A stretch of 5,305 nt of DNA from CBDULX01 sp048550535 (lineage in GTDB: Bacteria; Pseudomonadota; Gammaproteobacteria; SZUA-229). The notes beneath the pieces are model-generated. The model was given only the letters and a program-made list of their open reading frames with translations, was not told the origin of the DNA and did not search any database. The stretch lies in NCBI GenBank assembly GCA_048550535.1, contig JBLYYN010000313.1:1-5305 (forward strand), written 5' to 3'. The translations under genes were made by a program, and so were the position numbers. Shown here piece by piece: positions 1 through 5,305 of the stretch; positions within the stretch are counted from its first letter, which is position 1, and each line of letters opens with the position of its first letter.

Positions 1-42
1 ACTTACAACTTACAACTTACAACCTACGACTTAAAACTCACC
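1..42. repeat. Heptanucleotide tandem repeat (ACTTACA)n, runs off left edge
   Basis: Three exact copies of ACTTACA occupy 1-21, followed by three decaying copies, ACCTACG (22-28), ACTTAAA (29-35) and ACTCACC (36-42). The array stops two bases before the stop codon of the minus-strand gene, so it lies in the 3' intergenic space of that gene and its true length is unknown because it continues past the window edge. The decay pattern (perfect units outside, diverged units next to the gene) is typical of a slippage-generated array ageing at one end. No function can be assigned from sequence. Confidence 0.85.
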
Positions 43-43
43 T

Positions 44-1099
44 CTAAACAATCGGCGGCTCAAAATCACTGGTCATATTCACTTCATCTTCCGGAGAATA
101 ATGGGTCTGAAAAGACTCAACCTGACCCGCCACCCCTTTTACATCCTCGAAACGAGCGACATGAAACAGGGCTTCACCTTCGTGAACCAGGGGTATTTCT
201 GTGCAACCGATGATAATCCCATTCACGGTTGACACCACCTCCATCTCTTCGCCACTAAAAGGATCGTCGATTAAACCCAGCACTTCACCTCGCTTGACCC
301 TGGCCCCCAAGCTACTGACTTTCCTGAACAGGCCACTGGCTGAGGCACGCATCCAGGAACTGGAACGTGCAACAAAAGGCTCCAGTTTTTTTCTTCTCCG
401 GGATTTAACAGCAGGTAACATATCCAGCGCACGCATCACATTGATTACACCCTTAACACCTGCCCGTATGCAAATTTCATTGAAGCGTAAAGCTTCTCCT
501 GCTTCATAGAGTAACATCGGGATACCATATCCTGCGGCAGATTCCCGTAACGAGCCGTCCCGTATATTGGCATTGATCAGAACAGGTACACCAAACGACT
601 GTGCCAGCATTGAAGTTTCAACATCATCAAGATTGGCCCGTATTTGAGGCAAGTTTGAGCGATGAATGGCACCGGTGTGCAAATCGATACCATGGGTGCA
701 ATTGCTAACAATCTCTTTCATGAATAGATGTGCCAGTCGCGCTGCCAGTGATCCCTTTTCAGAACCGGGAAATGACCGATTCAGATCACGACGGTCAGGT
801 AAATAGCGAGAATGGTTAATTACACCGTACACATTGACAATGGGCACCGCCACCAGTGTTCCCCGCAGTCGCTTCAATGCAGGTAATTTTAATAAGCGAC
901 GAATAATCTCCGTGCCATTGAGTTCATCGCCATGAATAGCGGCACTGACAAACAGCTTGGGGCCATCTTTTTTACCTCGAATCACATGCACGGGCATTTT
1001 CATTGGTGCATGGGTATATAGTGGGGGTAATGGCACCTCTATTAATGCACGTGAATTTCGCTTTATGGCATGACCGCCTATTAATAATTCGTCACTCAT
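44..1099 (-). CDS. Succinylglutamate desuccinylase/aspartoacylase family zinc hydrolase (M14-like)
   Basis: 351-residue predicted cytoplasmic enzyme of the AstE/AspA branch of the M14 zinc carboxypeptidase fold, which removes acyl groups or residues through amide hydrolysis. Visible active-site signature: HGDE with zinc ligands H56 and E59, DLNRSFPG (105-112) with substrate-carboxylate arginine R108, DLHTG (139-143) with third zinc ligand H141, and YEAGE (198-202), where E199 or E202 should be the catalytic glutamate. After a basic linker SRRRKK (233-238), residues about 245-315 (GARVKRGEVLG, VNGIIIG, EGEALFHVA) look like a small beta-barrel/lipoyl-like C-terminal domain, as in longer family members. 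It ends in an acidic tail. No signal peptide. The ATG at 1099 is the only sensible start and directly precedes the conserved N-terminal region. It is divergent from the MarC gene. Relatives of this type are often encoded beside RimK and its ATP-dependent zinc protease, but those genes are not in the window. The true substrate is unknown; it should not be named astE, since no arginine-catabolism genes are visible. Confidence 0.92.
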   Translation of the reverse strand: MSDELLIGGHAIKRNSRALIEVPLPPLYTHAPMKMPVHVIRGKKDGPKLFVSAAIHGDELNGTEIIRRLLKLPALKRLRGTLVAVPIVNVYGVINHSRYLPDRRDLNRSFPGSEKGSLAARLAHLFMKEIVSNCTHGIDLHTGAIHRSNLPQIRANLDDVETSMLAQSFGVPVLINANIRDGSLRESAAGYGIPMLLYEAGEALRFNEICIRAGVKGVINVMRALDMLPAVKSRRRKKLEPFVARSSSWMRASASGLFRKVSSLGARVKRGEVLGLIDDPFSGEEMEVVSTVNGIIIGCTEIPLVHEGEALFHVARFEDVKGVAGQVESFQTHYSPEDEVNMTSDFEPPIV

Positions 1100-1331
1100 A
1101 CTCTGTAACTTTGCCCCATTTAAAATCGGTTATATTTATCTCAACTGAATCGACTTAAAAAGCTATACAAATGTCGGTTTACTTTTCCAGCCATGCGTTT
1201 AAATCTAGCACCTTATTAATTTAATGTCGCTTTTTATTTAAATAATAGTGTCCACTTGTCGCTGGCTAAGCTACATTATGGCCTGGCAATAAAACAAGGC
1301 CATATCAAACAGAAACAGGTTGAGAATTATT
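1100..1331. other. Divergent intergenic region
   Basis: This AT-rich 232-base spacer separates the two divergent starts and must carry promoters for both. On the minus strand a TATAAC hexamer (1129-1134) is a possible -10 for the hydrolase gene, but no good -35 partner lies 16-18 bases upstream. On the plus strand TACATT (1272-1277) is a weak -10 candidate for the MarC gene, also without a clear -35. The only strong structure is the hairpin at 1277-1304, listed separately. No ORF or RNA gene is recognisable. Confidence 0.5.
1277..1304 (+). promoter_or_regulatory. Perfect 8-bp inverted repeat in the MarC gene leader
   Basis: TATGGCCT (1277-1284) and AGGCCATA (1297-1304) are exact reverse complements around a 12-base AT-rich loop, ending 27 bases before the ATG at 1332. 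It is not followed by a T-run, so it is not an intrinsic terminator. It could be an operator dyad recognised by a dimeric repressor or an RNA hairpin in the 5' UTR; which one depends on where transcription starts. The structure is seen directly; the role is inferred. Confidence 0.45.
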
Positions 1332-1967
1332 ATGGAATACTGGTCTGAATACACCCGGTTTTTTACTGCCCTGTTCGTCATACTCGACCCTTTCGCTGCT
1401 ATTCCTATATTCCTCAGCCTGACTCATGACTATTCAGTACAGGAACGACACCGTGCCATTAATATGGCGGCCATTACCGTTCTGCTCGTGCTCATGATCA
1501 GTGCTTTATTTGGTGATGCCATACTGACCGGCCTCGGCACCAGCCTGCCTTCCTTCAGGGTGGGAGGAGGCATAGTGCTGTTAATCATGGCACTGGCCAT
1601 GCTTCGTTCGGATACGGGTAAAATTCTCAGAGCAGAGCAGGCTACTCTGGTCAACGACATACGAGAAAATATTGCCATAGTCCCCATTGCCATACCCTTA
1701 CTCGCTGGCCCCGGATCCATAAGTACCGTTATCATTCAAGTTCATCGCCCTGGCCCTGAACTTCATTTACTCTGGGTACTACTGGTAATTTTCCTGATGT
1801 GTCTGTCGTTGTGGCTAATACTTCGGCTCGCCACCCCCATAGGTCGAGCATTGGGCCCCATGGGCCTGAATATACTGAATCGCTTGCTTGGATTAATTCT
1901 CTGCGCCATTGCCGTAGAAATCATGGCCAATGGCTTAAGGGATCTGTTTCCTGGACTTGCAGCATAG
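1332..1967 (+). CDS. MarC family (NAAT) integral membrane protein, YchE-type
   Basis: 211-residue inner-membrane protein with about six hydrophobic segments. Family motifs run in order: DPFAAIPIFLSLT (19-31) at the end of the first helix, FRVGGGIVLLIMALAML (75-91), the most conserved block VPIAIPLLAGPGSIST (117-132), and LNRLLGLILCAIAVEIMANGL (182-202) near the C-terminus, which ends DLFPGLAA much as E. coli YchE ends in a FPGL motif. Length fits the family (about 195-220). The substrate is unproven: the family was named for the mar locus, but MarC itself is not an antibiotic-resistance determinant, and the NAAT label comes from an archaeal homologue reported to move neutral amino acids. An in-frame TTG exists at 1320, but the ATG at 1332 is preferred because family members start just before the W.EY block and TGAGA (1321-1325) gives it a suitably spaced Shine-Dalgarno. 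It is followed at about 100 bases by the GDT1-family gene on the same strand, with no terminator between. Confidence 0.93.
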   Translation: MEYWSEYTRFFTALFVILDPFAAIPIFLSLTHDYSVQERHRAINMAAITVLLVLMISALFGDAILTGLGTSLPSFRVGGGIVLLIMALAMLRSDTGKILRAEQATLVNDIRENIAIVPIAIPLLAGPGSISTVIIQVHRPGPELHLLWVLLVIFLMCLSLWLILRLATPIGRALGPMGLNILNRLLGLILCAIAVEIMANGLRDLFPGLAA

Positions 1968-2012
1968 CACTTACATACTCAACAGAATTAGAAGTTACGC
2001 CAAATATAAGTA

Positions 2013-2041
2013 TTGACAGTTGTTCCGGTTTATCACCTAAT
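2013..2041 (+). promoter_or_regulatory. Candidate sigma-70 promoter for the GDT1-family gene
   Basis: A perfect -35 hexamer TTGACA (2013-2018) is followed after 17 bases by CCTAAT (2036-2041), which matches four of six -10 positions. Transcription would start near 2048, about 23 bases before the ATG at 2071. This would exclude the upstream GTG at 2044 as a start and make the gene at least partly independent of the MarC gene. The -10 is weak, so this is a candidate only. Confidence 0.4.
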
Positions 2042-2070
2042 TTGTGTTCGGGATTTACTGGATCAATGTT

Positions 2071-2343
2071 ATGGATTTAAAATTACTACTGACCATTTTC
2101 AGTGTAGTATTTATTGCAGAACTCGGTGATAAAACCCAGCTTGCCACTATGTTGTTCGCGGCAGATAAGGAAGTCAGTAAGTGGACAGTATTTTTTGGTG
2201 CATCCCTGGCATTAATACTGGCCTCGGCTCTAGGCGTGCTGGCTGGTGGAATTATTTCCCAGTATATTAGCGAAAAGCATTTACATTATATTGCTGGCCT
2301 GGGTTTCATACTGATTGGACTGTGGACGCTAGTTAAAGCCTGA
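2071..2343 (+). CDS. Single-domain TMEM165/GDT1 (UPF0016) cation transporter subunit
   Basis: 90-residue inner-membrane protein with three hydrophobic helices (about 3-18, 38-60 and 72-89). The family signature ExGDKT is present as ELGDKTQLAT (17-26), with E17, D20 and T22 expected to line the cation site. The family moves Mn2+ and/or Ca2+ out of the cytoplasm; bacterial members such as MneA are manganese exporters. Full-length members carry two such domains in about 190 residues or more, each with one signature. This gene holds only one, so the product probably works as a homodimer or with a second small subunit encoded elsewhere; no second copy is found in the following 600 bases. An in-frame GTG at 2044 would add nine residues, but the ATG at 2071 fits the family N-terminus and has GGA (2060-2062) at normal spacing. 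It has no visible manganese riboswitch (yybP-ykoY type) upstream: only about 100 bases separate it from the previous gene. Confidence 0.9.
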   Translation: MDLKLLLTIFSVVFIAELGDKTQLATMLFAADKEVSKWTVFFGASLALILASALGVLAGGIISQYISEKHLHYIAGLGFILIGLWTLVKA

Positions 2344-2344
2344 A

Positions 2345-2458
2345 TTACTCTACTGACAAGTGATCACTAACATCTTTACTAGAACATGCAATTGCAATCA
2401 AACCATCGGCCGGCAAACGATTGATCGCATCCTCCATAGCTCCAGGCCAGTTGCCTTT
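2345..2458 (-). pseudogene. Possible C-terminal remnant of an unidentified gene
   Basis: On the minus strand a frame bounded by a TAG (2459-2461) and a TAA (2345-2347) reads KGNWPGAMEDAINR, then LPADGLIAIACSS, then KDVSDHLSVE. This has the balanced composition of a genuine cytoplasmic protein (amphipathic helix, hydrophobic strand, polar tail), in contrast to every other frame in this gap. An internal ATG at 2437 would give 30 residues, with GGAG only two bases upstream, so a functional small gene is less likely than the tail of a lost one. Upstream frames are broken by stops. I do not recognise the family. Confidence 0.25.
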
Positions 2459-2644
2459 CTAATGTCCTCATTTTTCAACTATTATCAGAAAACCGTCAGT
2501 CTAGTAGTTTTAATACCATCGCATTCCCAAGTTAACATCAACTTTTTATGGACACTATTGATTCTAGCTCAGCATTTTCTCCTCTATGAGCATGTATAAT
2601 TTATAACTAATTGAAATAACAAAAAATAAAATACCGGCCCGAAC

Positions 2645-2676
2645 TAGAATATAAATTCTATAGAACGGTCATTCTA
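2645..2676. promoter_or_regulatory. Two abutting 16-bp palindromic boxes, TAGAA-N6-TTCTA
   Basis: Box A (2645-2660) has arms TAGAA and TTCTA around TATAAA; box B (2661-2676) has the same arms around CGGTCA. The boxes touch, so their junction forms the further palindrome TTCTATAGAA (2656-2665), and the whole 32 bases carry outer dyad symmetry. Box B arms extend to seven base pairs (TATAGAA/TTCTATA, 2659-2678). Tandem dyads of this size are typical operators for dimeric repressors such as TetR-family proteins, but no regulator gene lies in the window. Distance to the RND start is about 285 bases. Confidence 0.45.
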
Positions 2677-2791
2677 TAACTGGTAAATCAGTATGCACAT
2701 TTCAATCACTAGAAAGAACGCTCATTTTGATCAAGTAACGATCTACTTTTATTTTTGTTACCCCACTACAGACCAGCCGCAACGGTCATGA
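2663..2791. repeat. Three spaced copies of AACG(G/C)TCAT
   Basis: Copies read GAACGGTCATTC (2663-2674, inside palindromic box B), GAACGCTCATTT (2716-2727) and CAACGGTCATGA (2780-2791). The first two fit a loose dyad GAAYG-NN-CRTTY; the third keeps the left and central part only. Start-to-start spacing is 53 and 64 bases, close to whole numbers of helical turns (about five and six), so bound proteins would lie on one face of the DNA. The second copy abuts the -35-like TTGATC at 2727. Likely a multi-site operator; the binding protein is unknown. Confidence 0.4.
2727..2755 (+). promoter_or_regulatory. Candidate promoter with operator-like repeat at its -35
   Basis: TTGATC (2727-2732) and TATTTT (2750-2755) are separated by 17 bases, each matching four of six consensus positions. 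The second copy of the AACG(G/C)TCAT element ends at the first base of the -35 hexamer and the third copy lies about 25 bases after the -10. Repression by occupancy of either site would be easy to picture. Matches are modest, so the promoter itself is uncertain. Confidence 0.3.
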
Positions 2792-2806
2792 CTACATAAG
2801 CTTTTC

Positions 2807-2874
2807 AGGAGGTTTTTTTGAACAGGATCAAACATCACAAACACTCAGCCACCAGCATCTGTGCATTTCCTTAA
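2807..2874 (+). CDS. Possible 18-codon leader peptide behind a strong RBS
   Basis: AGGAGGT (2807-2813), an almost ideal Shine-Dalgarno, is followed four bases later by a TTG (2818-2820) opening a frame that reads MNRIKHHKHSATSICAFP and stops at TAA (2872-2874). Such a strong site is unexpected in noncoding DNA and is stronger than that of any intact gene here. The product is short, basic and has three histidines (HHKH). It could be a regulatory leader peptide, a small protein, or the surviving start of a decayed gene. The TTG start and short length keep confidence low; it lies between the 2727-2755 promoter candidate and the exporter. Confidence 0.25.
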
Positions 2875-2899
2875 CTTATATTTATAAAAGCACTACAAT
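2871..2899 (+). promoter_or_regulatory. Candidate sigma-70 promoter for the RND exporter gene
   Basis: TTAACT (2871-2876, four of six) and TACAAT (2894-2899, five of six) are spaced by 17 bases, putting the transcription start near 2906 and leaving a leader of about 55 bases. A second TACAAT at 2937-2942 is an alternative -10 but has a poorer -35 and would leave a leader of about 12 bases. This is the best-matching promoter in the gap. Confidence 0.4.
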
Positions 2900-2960
2900 G
2901 CCTGACCCATGTACTGAATCCGTCTCAGTGCCATTTTACAATAACAACTAGAGAGACCCT

Positions 2961-5305
2961 ATGGCATCTGTATTGCAAAAGCTATACGACCAATATGTAC
3001 TTGGCAGCCCCAGGCTTGTCATTACTCTCACTTTTCTCGTGACCGCTTTTTTTGGCTACTACTCACTGAATTTCAAACTGGATGCTTCTGCGGATTCCCT
3101 GGTACTTGAAAATGACCAGGCGCTGGAATTTTACCGGGCCATTAAAGCTCGTTACGGTTCTGATGACTTTTTAATCATTACCTATTCACCCCACCAGGAA
3201 CTGTTTTCCGAACCAGTACTGGCTGATCTGCATAAACTAAGAGATGCCACTGCCAAACTGAGTCGTATTGGTTCAGTCATCAGCCTGTTCGATGTGCCCT
3301 TGATCCAGAGCCCCCCGGTTACCCTGTCTGAACTCAGCGAAGAAGTGCGCACCCTGGACACTACCGGCATGGATATACAAATGGCACGCCGGGAGTTTCT
3401 GTCCAGCCCATTGTATAAAAATTTATTGATCAGTGAGGATGGTAAAACTACCGCACTGCAACTGAACTTCAAGCGCGACGAAACCTATCACAAGTTATTA
3501 AATCAGCGTAATCAGTTACGTACCAAAAAACTGGAAAGCCAGCTAACTGAGCAGGAAAAACTGACGCTAGCCAGGGTATCCAGGGAATTCAAGGATTACA
3601 GTTACAGCTTACAGGACCAGGACAGCAAACTCATTGAGACAGTACGCCACATAATGGACCAGCACCGTGCCAATGCCACCCTGTTTCTGGGGGGCGTACC
3701 GATGATAGCCGCTGACTCCATCACCTTTATTCAGCGCGACCTGAACAAGTTCGGTGTGGGTGTCATTTTATTCATCATTGCCATACTGGCCATCGCCTTT
3801 CATAAACCAAGATGGATTATTCTGCCCATGGTTACCTGTTTGCTGGCCGGTATTATCATGGTTGGCTATCTGGGTTTTGTAGAATGGCGAGTGACCGTGG
3901 TGTCATCGAACTTCATTTCACTGTTACTGATCATTACCCTGTCCCTGTCCATTCATTTGATCGTGCGCTATCGCGAACTGCATCAGCTGAAACCCAAACG
4001 CAGCCAGTTTAGCCTGGTTGAGGAAACCATTCGTTCCAAATTTTTGCCGTCTTTTTATACCGCCATTACTACCATGGTGGCCTTTGGATCGCTTATTGTC
4101 AGTGGTATTCGTCCGGTGATAGATTTCGGCTGGATGATGGTGATCGGTATCGCCATTGCTTTTATTCTCACTTTTACCTTCTTCCCCGCCGTGCTGCTAT
4201 TACTCAAACCGGGTAAACCCACTGAAATGCGTGATATCACCGCGGCTATTACCGGCATGCTGGCCAACATTGTTCATCACTATCGCATCACGACCTTAAT
4301 CGCTTTTGCCTTATTCGTAGCGGCAAGCGCAATAGGCATTTCATCCCTTACGGTGGAAAACCGATTTATCGATTATTACAAGGACACTACAGAGATTTAT
4401 CAGGGTATGGAACTTATCGATAAAAAGCTGGGCGGCACCACGCCCATGGATGTCATCATCGATGCCCCCCCCTCATTCTTCACATCAAAGTCAGCTGTCA
4501 ATATCTTTGAAGATGAACTGGCCGCAGAACTGGAACTTGAACTGACTGATGATGAAGCGGGCATTACCGCCACTAGCTACTGGTTTAACACCAACATGCT
4601 GGAACAGGTTAAACAAATACACGACTATCTGGACAGCCTGTCTGAAACCGGAAAAATTCTATCCATTCACACCACCCTGGCCCTGCTGGAACAGCTCAAT
4701 GACAAAGATGAGATGGATGATTTTTTCCTGGCCATTCTTTATAAACGCATCCCTGATGACATTCGTTCATCTTTGATATCACCCTATATGTCAAAAGATG
4801 GCAATCAGATTCGATTCAGCATCCGTGTTTACGAATCGGATAAAAACCTGCAGCGTGAACAGCTTATTCAGAAGATTCACGGCCATCTTAGAGACAATAT
4901 CGGTCTTGAAGAAAGTCAGATTCATATCTCTGGCATGGTGGTGCTGTATAACAACATGCTGCAAAGCCTGTTTAAATCACAGATCCTTACCATTGGCGTG
5001 GTGTTCCTCGCCATCCTGATCATGTTTGCCATTTTATTCCAGTCTATACCCCTGGCAGTGATTGCTATTATTCCCAATATGATAGCCGCGGGAATGGTAC
5101 TGGGGCTTATGGGATTAACTGGCGTGCCGCTGGATATTATGACCATCACCATTGCCGCCATCTGCATAGGTATAGCCGTGGATGACACCATCCACTATGT
5201 ACATCGCTATAAGGAAGAATTTCCCCATGACCGTGATTACTGGCATACGATCCAGCGCTGCCATGCCAGTATCGGCAAGGCCATGTATTACACCTCGGTG
5301 ACCAT
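2961..5305 (+). CDS. RND superfamily (MMPL-type) exporter, C-terminus cut by window edge
   Basis: The frame is open for 781 codons to the edge; related single-chain exporters (COG1033-like) run to roughly 800-900 residues, so most of the protein is here. Architecture is the two-fold RND repeat: TM1 (about 18-38), first periplasmic domain (39-262, with a charged coiled-coil-like stretch around 178-225), TM2-TM6 (264-280, 284-304, 314-334, 363-382, 388-412), TM7 (443-463), second periplasmic domain (464-670), then TM8-TM10 (672-693, 696-717, 720-742). The last helices are missing. The hallmark GIAVDDTIHYVHRY (737-750) lies in TM10, with D741/D742 expected to carry protons. It would use proton-motive force to export lipids or other hydrophobic compounds. 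ATG 2961 has GAGAG (2951-2955) at good spacing, and TM1 follows directly. The equivalent TM4 segment of the first half, LSLSIHLIVRY (327-337), lacks the aspartates. Substrate cannot be inferred; no adaptor or outer-membrane partner is visible. Confidence 0.92.
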   Translation, partial: MASVLQKLYDQYVLGSPRLVITLTFLVTAFFGYYSLNFKLDASADSLVLENDQALEFYRAIKARYGSDDFLIITYSPHQELFSEPVLADLHKLRDATAKLSRIGSVISLFDVPLIQSPPVTLSELSEEVRTLDTTGMDIQMARREFLSSPLYKNLLISEDGKTTALQLNFKRDETYHKLLNQRNQLRTKKLESQLTEQEKLTLARVSREFKDYSYSLQDQDSKLIETVRHIMDQHRANATLFLGGVPMIAADSITFIQRDLNKFGVGVILFIIAILAIAFHKPRWIILPMVTCLLAGIIMVGYLGFVEWRVTVVSSNFISLLLIITLSLSIHLIVRYRELHQLKPKRSQFSLVEETIRSKFLPSFYTAITTMVAFGSLIVSGIRPVIDFGWMMVIGIAIAFILTFTFFPAVLLLLKPGKPTEMRDITAAITGMLANIVHHYRITTLIAFALFVAASAIGISSLTVENRFIDYYKDTTEIYQGMELIDKKLGGTTPMDVIIDAPPSFFTSKSAVNIFEDELAAELELELTDDEAGITATSYWFNTNMLEQVKQIHDYLDSLSETGKILSIHTTLALLEQLNDKDEMDDFFLAILYKRIPDDIRSSLISPYMSKDGNQIRFSIRVYESDKNLQREQLIQKIHGHLRDNIGLEESQIHISGMVVLYNNMLQSLFKSQILTIGVVFLAILIMFAILFQSIPLAVIAIIPNMIAAGMVLGLMGLTGVPLDIMTITIAAICIGIAVDDTIHYVHRYKEEFPHDRDYWHTIQRCHASIGKAMYYTSVT

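Larger units (their letters stand above)
2344..2960. other. 617-base intergenic region, no convincing intact gene
   Basis: AT-rich spacer between the GDT1-family gene and the RND exporter gene. A 79-codon plus-strand frame at 2360-2599 has a composition unlike its neighbours (clustered Cys/Asn, then low-complexity hydrophobic), no ribosome binding site and no recognisable family, so I do not call it. What the region does hold is listed separately: a coding-like fragment on the minus strand (2345-2458), palindromic boxes (2645-2676), a repeated AACG(G/C)TCAT element, an AGGAGG site with a tiny frame (2807-2874), and promoter candidates. A 10-bp palindrome AGTGATCACT sits at 2359-2368 just after the GDT1 stop. 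I see no tRNA, known riboswitch or clear intrinsic terminator. Confidence 0.6.

Noticed and set aside
1970..1985. ACTTACATACTCAAC after the MarC gene as a second copy of the left-edge heptamer array
   Set aside because: Only one unit matches and the period is broken; likely coincidence.
2044..2070. GTG at 2044 as the start of the GDT1-family protein
   Set aside because: It adds a non-conserved nine-residue segment, would lie upstream of the likely transcription start, and lacks a Shine-Dalgarno; the ATG at 2071 fits better.
2359..2368. Palindrome AGTGATCACT after the GDT1-family stop as a terminator
   Set aside because: It has no loop, no GC-rich stem and no T-run, so it cannot act as an intrinsic terminator; palindromes of this size occur by chance.
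1244..2559. Inverted 10-bp match AATAGTGTCC (1244-1253) and GGACACTATT (2550-2559) flanking the MarC and GDT1 genes, suggesting ends of a mobile element
   Set aside because: No transposase lies between them, the match does not extend, no target duplication is seen, and several 10-bp matches are expected by chance in a window this long.
2360..2599. 79-codon plus-strand reading frame in the gap
   Set aside because: It has a GTG start without a ribosome binding site, odd composition and no family resemblance, and it overlaps the more coding-like minus-strand fragment.
3182..3472. Minus-strand 96-codon frame inside the exporter gene, and similar frames at 4055-4270 and 4922-5191
   Set aside because: They are antisense shadows of the long exporter frame, which is clearly the coding one because of its helices and the GIAVDD motif.

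Overview
The window looks like a chromosomal segment of a free-living, probably marine or aquatic gammaproteobacterium. This rests on the mix of families: an AstE/aspartoacylase-like enzyme of the type often found near RimK, a YchE-type MarC protein, a single-domain GDT1 protein and a large RND exporter. Moderate GC and proteobacterial Shine-Dalgarno and promoter-like signals fit too. No mobile element, CRISPR array, tRNA or rRNA is visible, and the species cannot be named from this sequence.

Layout: bases 1-42 are the end of a heptanucleotide tandem repeat that runs off the left edge. A minus-strand zinc-dependent deacylase/carboxypeptidase-like gene (44-1099) follows. A divergent intergenic region (1100-1331), which contains a perfect 8-bp hairpin, separates it from a plus-strand MarC-family membrane protein (1332-1967). 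About 100 bases later, behind a consensus TTGACA hexamer, lies a 90-residue single-domain GDT1/TMEM165 protein (2071-2343). Next is a 617-base gap (2344-2960) without a convincing intact gene. From 2961 to the right edge an uninterrupted frame encodes the first 781 residues of an RND/MMPL-type exporter whose C-terminus is missing.

Three of the four genes encode inner-membrane proteins with transport-related folds, but nothing ties them into one pathway; each appears to be its own transcription unit or a loose pair (MarC + GDT1). The most interesting part is the gap before the exporter. It holds two directly abutting 16-bp boxes of the form TAGAA-N6-TTCTA, three spaced copies of AACG(G/C)TCAT, promoter-like hexamers, a strong AGGAGG ribosome binding site in front of an 18-codon reading frame, and a coding-like fragment on the minus strand. 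This reads as a regulated promoter region, possibly grown over the remains of a lost gene. I found no clear sign of a new multi-gene system.
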